Source of the DNA: an uncultured Granulosicoccaceae bacterium
GTDB taxonomy: Bacteria; Pseudomonadota; Gammaproteobacteria; JABXHR01
NCBI GenBank assembly: GCA_937921805.1
Contig: CAKZUS010000084.1
Location: 1-8,944 of the forward strand
DNA: 8,944 nt
Reading direction: 5' to 3'
Positions 5,655 through 8,944 of this stretch are shown in pieces (the first letter of the stretch is position 1; each line of letters starts with the position of its first letter). Under the pieces are notes generated by a model. The model ran no database searches. It was not told the DNA's origin and saw nothing but the letters and a program-made list of their open reading frames with translations. The position numbers were made by a program, and so were the translations under genes.

Positions 5655-6542
5655 ATGAACCCATTGAACCACCACGCGACCCTGTCTTCTTTGCCTTTGG
5701 TCCATCGCGGCAAGGTCCGCGATGTCTACGCCGTAGGCGACGAGCACCTGCTGATTATTGCCACCGACCGCTTGTCGGCCTTTGATGTCGTGATGCCCAC
5801 CGCCCTCCCCGGCAAGGGACAATTACTCACCAAAATGGCCTTGTTTTGGTTTGCGCACTTTGCAGAAATACCCAATCATTTATCCACCACGCTACACCTC
5901 GAAGATGTATTGCCCGACCCGCAAGAGCGCGCCCAAGCGCAGGGACGATGCATGCTGGTGCAGCGCCTGCAGGCCCTGCCCGTCGAGGCGGTGGTGCGAG
6001 GGTACTTAATCGGTTCGGGCTGGAAAGACTACCAAGCGACCGGTGCAGTGTGCGGCCACACACTAGCGGCCAATCTGCCGCTGGCTGCGCAGTTGCCCGA
6101 ACCACTGTTCACGCCCGCCAGCAAGGCTGCAGTGGGTGATCATGATGAAAACATTGATTTTGACGCCGTGGTTGCCGCCGTCGGCCGCGATCATGCCGAG
6201 CACATGCGCCGCCTCAGCCTCGACATCTACCAACGCGCCGCACAATATGCCCGCCCTCGGGGACTGATTATCGCCGACACCAAGTTCGAATTTGGCTTGA
6301 ATAAGGCTGGTGATTTGATACTCATGGACGAGATTCTCACCCCCGACTCCTCGCGCTTTTGGGAGGCGTCGAGTTGGCGCGAAGGACACAATCCGCACAG
6401 CTACGACAAGCAGTTTATGCGCGATTACTTGGTCTCGCTGCCAGACTGGAATCGCGAGCCACCCGGCCCGGAGATTCCCTCCGAGATCACGTCCGCGACC
6501 CTGGCCCGCTACCGCGAAGCCCTGACTCGGCTTAGTAGTTAG
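5655..6542 (+). CDS. purC: Phosphoribosylaminoimidazole-succinocarboxamide synthase (SAICAR synthetase)
   Basis: A 295-residue enzyme that joins aspartate to CAIR with ATP to give SAICAR, the step after PurE. Motifs: RGKVRDVY (18-25) in the nucleotide-binding N-terminal lobe, ATDRLSAFDVV (36-46), first family signature LPVEAVVRGYLIGSGW (108-123), DHDENIDF (162-169), second signature LIIADTKFEFG (204-214), LMDEILTPDSSRFW (223-236) and SYDKQFMRDYL (249-259). At about 295 residues it is the long, yeast ADE1-like form; E. coli PurC has 237 residues. The first ATG gives the expected N-terminus (MNPLNHHATL) but has no Shine-Dalgarno sequence. It is divergent from purEK, placing three consecutive purine steps together. 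The end is duplicated: the last codons (RLSS plus TAG) are repeated directly after the stop. Confidence 0.97.
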   Translation: MNPLNHHATLSSLPLVHRGKVRDVYAVGDEHLLIIATDRLSAFDVVMPTALPGKGQLLTKMALFWFAHFAEIPNHLSTTLHLEDVLPDPQERAQAQGRCMLVQRLQALPVEAVVRGYLIGSGWKDYQATGAVCGHTLAANLPLAAQLPEPLFTPASKAAVGDHDENIDFDAVVAAVGRDHAEHMRRLSLDIYQRAAQYARPRGLIIADTKFEFGLNKAGDLILMDEILTPDSSRFWEASSWREGHNPHSYDKQFMRDYLVSLPDWNREPPGPEIPSEITSATLARYREALTRLSS

Positions 6543-6559
6543 AGGCTGAGTAGTTAGAG
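6530..6559 (+). repeat. 15-bp tandem duplication at the purC stop codon
   Basis: GCTTAGTAGTTAGAG (6530-6544) is followed directly by GCTGAGTAGTTAGAG (6545-6559), 14 of 15 identical. In the purC frame both copies read L-S-S-stop-R, so the terminal codons and TAG are repeated in phase and a backup stop follows five codons later. It looks like a replication-slippage scar. Confidence 0.8.
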
Positions 6560-6571
6560 GCCCCGCCTCTA
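6555..6571. terminator. Hairpin between convergent purC and aldolase genes, possible terminator
   Basis: TAGAGGC-CCC-GCCTCTA is a perfect 7-bp inverted repeat with a 3-base loop. It lies between the purC stop and the aldolase stop, the latter being inside the right arm. Its position suits a bidirectional terminator, but no T-run follows on either strand, so intrinsic termination is not assured. Confidence 0.4.
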
Positions 6572-7618
6572 CGCAACCGTCACCGTGCGATCCAAGTACA
6601 CATCTTGAATCGCGTGTAACAGTGACACTCCTTCTCGCATCGGCTTTTGGAAGGCTTTGCGTCCCGAAATCAGTCCCATGCCTCCGGCCCGCTTGTTGAT
6701 CACGGCCGTGCGCACTGCTGCTTGCAGATCAGCCGCACCCGAGCCGCCTCCGGAGTTGATCATGCCGGCCCGACCCATGTAGCACGAAGCCACTTGGTAG
6801 CGGCACAGATCTATAGGGTGGTCGCTGCTTAAGTTGTCGTAGACGTGTGCATGGGTATGTCCAAAGCCGATGGCAGGGTAGCCGCCATTCGTCGTGGCTA
6901 GTTTTTGCTTGACGATATCAGCCTTGATGGTGGCGGCCATATGATTCGCTTGGCCCGTCAGGTCCGCGGCAGTATGATAATCATGCCCCTCGTGCTGATA
7001 ACGAGCATTGCGCAGATAGGCCCACAATATCGTGACGAGACCCAATCGGTGCGCTTCTTCAAAAGCTTCTGAAATCTCTTGGATTTGGCGGCGTGACTCG
7101 GGCGCCCCAAAGTAGACCGTCGCCCCCACCGCCACCGCTCCCATCTCGAAAGCCTGGCGCACACGGGCGTAGGGGGTCTGGTCATAACTGATGGGCAGCG
7201 AGAGCGTTTCGTTGTGGTTGATCTTGACGACAAATGGGATGCGATGCGCATAGCGACGCGACACGCTGGCCAGCCCGCCCAGCGTTGACGCCACGGCGTT
7301 GCAGCCCCCTTCTAAGGCCAGTTCAACAATATTTTGCGGATCAAAATACACAGGATTGGGCGCAAACGACGCCCCTGCTGAGTGCTCAATGCCTTGGTCC
7401 ACCGGCAGAATCGACACATAGCCAGTGCCAGCGAGGCGACCGTGATTCATCAGCGCGGCCATATTGCGCATCACCGCGACCGAGCGATCACTGTCGATCA
7501 ATACCCGATTGATGAAATCGGCTCCAGGCAGGTGCAGGTGTTTGGCCAGCAGGGTCTGGCATTCATGCTCAAGCAGGTACTGAGCCTCGTCGCCCAGCAC
7601 CGCAGCAATATCAGTCAT
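6569..7618 (-). CDS. fbaB: Fructose-bisphosphate aldolase class I (DhnA/FbaB type)
   Basis: A 349-residue Schiff-base aldolase of the archaeal-type class I (DhnA/FbaB) family, splitting fructose-1,6-bisphosphate to DHAP and glyceraldehyde-3-phosphate, or the reverse. It follows E. coli FbaB closely over the full length: MTDIAAVLGD at the N-terminus, GRLAGTGYVSILPVDQGIEHSAGASF (60-85), SVSRRYAHRIPF (118-129), NHNETLS (134-140), ESRRQIQEIS (174-183), ILWAYLRN (197-204), the Schiff-base lysine segment ADIVKQK (K237 the likely active lysine), CYMGRAGMINSGG (279-291) and AVINKRAGGMGLISGRKAF (305-323). It lacks class II zinc-site features. The start has AAGG nine bases upstream. It lies 56 bp behind pgk on the same strand, so it is probably co-transcribed, but the gap holds a possible extended -10 promoter and a nested inverted repeat, so separate expression is possible. 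The end is convergent with purC. Confidence 0.95.
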   Translation of the reverse strand: MTDIAAVLGDEAQYLLEHECQTLLAKHLHLPGADFINRVLIDSDRSVAVMRNMAALMNHGRLAGTGYVSILPVDQGIEHSAGASFAPNPVYFDPQNIVELALEGGCNAVASTLGGLASVSRRYAHRIPFVVKINHNETLSLPISYDQTPYARVRQAFEMGAVAVGATVYFGAPESRRQIQEISEAFEEAHRLGLVTILWAYLRNARYQHEGHDYHTAADLTGQANHMAATIKADIVKQKLATTNGGYPAIGFGHTHAHVYDNLSSDHPIDLCRYQVASCYMGRAGMINSGGGSGAADLQAAVRTAVINKRAGGMGLISGRKAFQKPMREGVSLLHAIQDVYLDRTVTVA

Positions 7619-7631
7619 AGCGAGATACCTT

Positions 7632-7667
7632 GTGCTACTACAAATCTTGTAGCTTCCATGATAGCAC
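7632..7667 (-). repeat. Nested inverted repeat between pgk and fbaB
   Basis: An outer pair GTGCTA/TAGCAC (7632-7637 with 7662-7667) encloses an inner perfect palindrome CTACAA-ATC-TTGTAG (7638-7652). In the mRNA the two 6-bp stems could stack into a 12-bp stem with a 9-nt bulge on the 5' side, ending directly before the AAGG of the fbaB ribosome-binding site. As DNA, the inner palindrome resembles an operator. No T-run follows, so it is not an ordinary terminator. Confidence 0.6.
7658..7666 (-). promoter_or_regulatory. Possible extended -10 promoter for fbaB
   Basis: On the minus strand TGCTATCAT fits the extended -10 form TGnTATAAT with one mismatch in the hexamer. A start about seven bases on (near 7651) would fall at the edge of the palindrome CTACAA-GAT-TTGTAG and give a leader of about 33 bases. 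No -35 box is seen, which extended -10 promoters can lack. Confidence 0.4.
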
Positions 7668-7674
7668 GCGTTCT

Positions 7675-8853
7675 CTAGCCTTTACTACGCTCCCACGCCG
7701 CTTCTAAAGCACTCACAGCGGGCAATGTGCCGCCTTCCAGAAAGCTCAGAAAAGCCCCGCCTCCTGTGCTGATGTAGCTCAGTCCTTCGGCAAGAGCGAA
7801 TTGCTCCACCGCCGCCAAGGTATCGCCGCCGCCGGCAACACTAAAGGCCTCAGAGGCCGCAATCGCCTCTCCCACCACCCGTGTACCCGCACCAAAAGCC
7901 GGGAATTCGAACACCCCAACGGGACCATTCCAGATGATCGTCGCCGCCTCTTGTAGACACTGGGCATACGAGGCCGCAGTCTGCGGCCCTACATCGAGAA
8001 TCAGCTCATCGTCGGCCACATCAGCGACCTGCTTTACCGTGGCGGGCGCATCAGCAGCGAAGCGCTTCGCGACCACGACATCTACAGGCAGCGGGATATT
8101 GGCACCGCCTGCGAGCAAACGCCGTGCGGTATCGACCAAGTCAGGTTCATAGAGGCTCTGCCCGACAGGATGGCCTTGGGCGGCCAGAAAAGTGTTGGCG
8201 ATGCCTCCTCCCACAATCAAGGTATCAGTCTGCTGGCTGAGCGAGTCCAGCAAATCGAGCTTGCTCGACACTTTGGCGCCGCCAACGACGGCAACACACG
8301 GAGATTGGGGCTGACGCAGGGCCTGTAGGGCCTGTAATTCGGCCTCTAGGAGCAAGCCAGCACAAGCGATGGGCACAAACTCAGATACTCCATGCGTCGA
8401 GGCTTGGGCGCGATGCGCTGTGGCGAAGGCATCCATCACAAACACATCACACAGTGCCGCGTAGCGCTGCGCGAGCGCGGCGGCATTACGCTTTTCGCCT
8501 GGGTTAAAGCGTACGTTTTCTAGTAAGACCACCTGTCCCGGCGCAAGGTCTGGGGTGTGCTCCAGATAGTCACTGATCAGGGCGACATCCTGGCCCAGCG
8601 CCTCGCTCAGCCACGCAGCCACAGGCGCCAAGCTCGCCTCAGCGGCAAACGTTCCCTCTTCGGGGCGCCCCAGGTGCGACATCAACAATACCGCCGCCCC
8701 TTGCTCCAAGGCATAGCGGATACTCGTCAGCGCGGCCTCTAGGCGGGCCGCCGACGTGATTACACCGTCCCGCAAGGGGACATTGAGGTCTTGACGAAGC
8801 AGAACGCGCTGCCCTTGCAGCGCGCACTGTTTCATCGACAGGACATGGGACAT
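7675..8853 (-). CDS. pgk: Phosphoglycerate kinase
   Basis: A 392-residue glycolytic kinase that transfers the acyl phosphate of 1,3-bisphosphoglycerate to ADP; cytoplasmic monomer. N-domain substrate motifs: LLRQDLNVPLRDG (18-30; D22 and N24), RLEA (37-40), MSHLGRP (58-64; H60, R63), LLENVRFNPGEKRN (110-123; R115) and DAFATAHRAQASTHG (141-155; R148). C-domain nucleotide motifs: VVGGAKVSSKLD (189-200; K194), ANTFLAAQG (219-227), WNGPVGVFEF (308-317), VAGGGDTLAAVE (339-350) and SYISTGGGAFLSFLEGG (359-375). Length and domain order are typical of bacterial Pgk. The start at 8853 (MSHVLSMKQC) is supported by AGGTG about eight bases upstream; an internal ATG at 8835 would lose the usual N-terminal strand. 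It is the first gene of a probable pgk-fbaB operon. A gap gene, often upstream, is not recognisable in the remaining 91 bases. Confidence 0.98.
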   Translation of the reverse strand: MSHVLSMKQCALQGQRVLLRQDLNVPLRDGVITSAARLEAALTSIRYALEQGAAVLLMSHLGRPEEGTFAAEASLAPVAAWLSEALGQDVALISDYLEHTPDLAPGQVVLLENVRFNPGEKRNAAALAQRYAALCDVFVMDAFATAHRAQASTHGVSEFVPIACAGLLLEAELQALQALRQPQSPCVAVVGGAKVSSKLDLLDSLSQQTDTLIVGGGIANTFLAAQGHPVGQSLYEPDLVDTARRLLAGGANIPLPVDVVVAKRFAADAPATVKQVADVADDELILDVGPQTAASYAQCLQEAATIIWNGPVGVFEFPAFGAGTRVVGEAIAASEAFSVAGGGDTLAAVEQFALAEGLSYISTGGGAFLSFLEGGTLPAVSALEAAWERSKG

Positions 8854-8944
8854 AGCAATACACCTAAATGATGCAGATTATCATGGGCGCCGTATGTGCC
8901 ATGCCAGCGCCGCACCAGCGCCGTATTGGGCGCTGTTACTACTG
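8854..8944 (-). promoter_or_regulatory. pgk upstream region with GCGCC repeats
   Basis: These 91 bases before pgk hold its ribosome-binding site and a weak -10-like GATAAT (minus strand, 8877-8882) without a recognisable -35. Between 8885 and 8934 lie repeated GCGCC elements: GCGCCGTAT twice (8887-8895, 8918-8926), CCAGCGCCG twice (8904-8912, 8915-8923) and a perfect inverted repeat AGCGCC-GTATTG-GGCGCT (8917-8934). The last could be the terminator stem of an upstream minus-strand gene or an operator; no T-run follows. No protein end is recognised in any frame. Confidence 0.4.

Noticed and set aside
7638..7652. CTACAA-ATC-TTGTAG as a HexR operator for a glycolytic gene
   Set aside because: HexR sites read TGTA...TACA, the opposite half-site order; the resemblance is superficial.
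8854..8944. End of a gap (glyceraldehyde-3-phosphate dehydrogenase) gene upstream of pgk
   Set aside because: None of the three minus-strand frames shows a GAPDH C-terminus; one has stops at once and the others give no family pattern.

Overview
The window is a compact, GC-rich stretch of bacterial chromosome carrying housekeeping genes. It most likely comes from a gammaproteobacterium. The evidence is the ygfB(UPF0149)-pepP operon divergent from a zapB-like/zapA pair, then 6S RNA and 5-formyltetrahydrofolate cyclo-ligase. That order is characteristic of Pseudomonas and related gammaproteobacteria. The order or genus cannot be fixed from the sequence. A long (ADE1-like) PurC and a DhnA-type class I aldolase beside pgk make a close Escherichia or Pseudomonas relative unlikely.

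Layout, left to right. (1) 1-447 (+): the C-terminal end of a CocE/NonD-type hydrolase, cut by the window edge. (2) 457-2359 (-): ygfB then pepP, overlapping and probably translationally coupled, running convergent to the hydrolase. (3) 2360-2453: a 94-bp divergent promoter region with mirrored -10 elements. (4) 2454-2980 (+): a small coiled-coil protein and ZapA, both linked to the cell-division ring. (5) 3066-3260 (+): ssrS (6S RNA), with a clear -10 box and a perfect 9-bp closing stem. (6) 3375-3962 (+): fthC. (7) 3959-5568 (-): purE-purK, convergent to fthC; the two stop codons share one CTAG. (8) 5655-6542 (+): purC, divergent from purEK. (9) 6569-8853 (-): pgk followed by a class I fructose-bisphosphate aldolase.

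Functionally the window joins one-carbon folate supply (FthC), consecutive steps of de novo purine synthesis (PurK and PurE convert AIR to CAIR, PurC makes SAICAR), lower glycolysis (Fba, Pgk), cell division (ZapA and the ZapB-like protein), global control of RNA polymerase (6S RNA) and proline-peptide turnover (PepP).

No mobile element, CRISPR array, tRNA, rRNA, phage gene or unknown multi-gene system is visible. The points of interest are small: a nested inverted repeat and possible internal promoter between pgk and the aldolase gene, a class I aldolase where a class II gene is usual, a mirrored divergent promoter that may give a leaderless ygfB mRNA, and several short duplications and palindromes at gene ends. 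Regulatory calls rest on reading by eye and are tentative.
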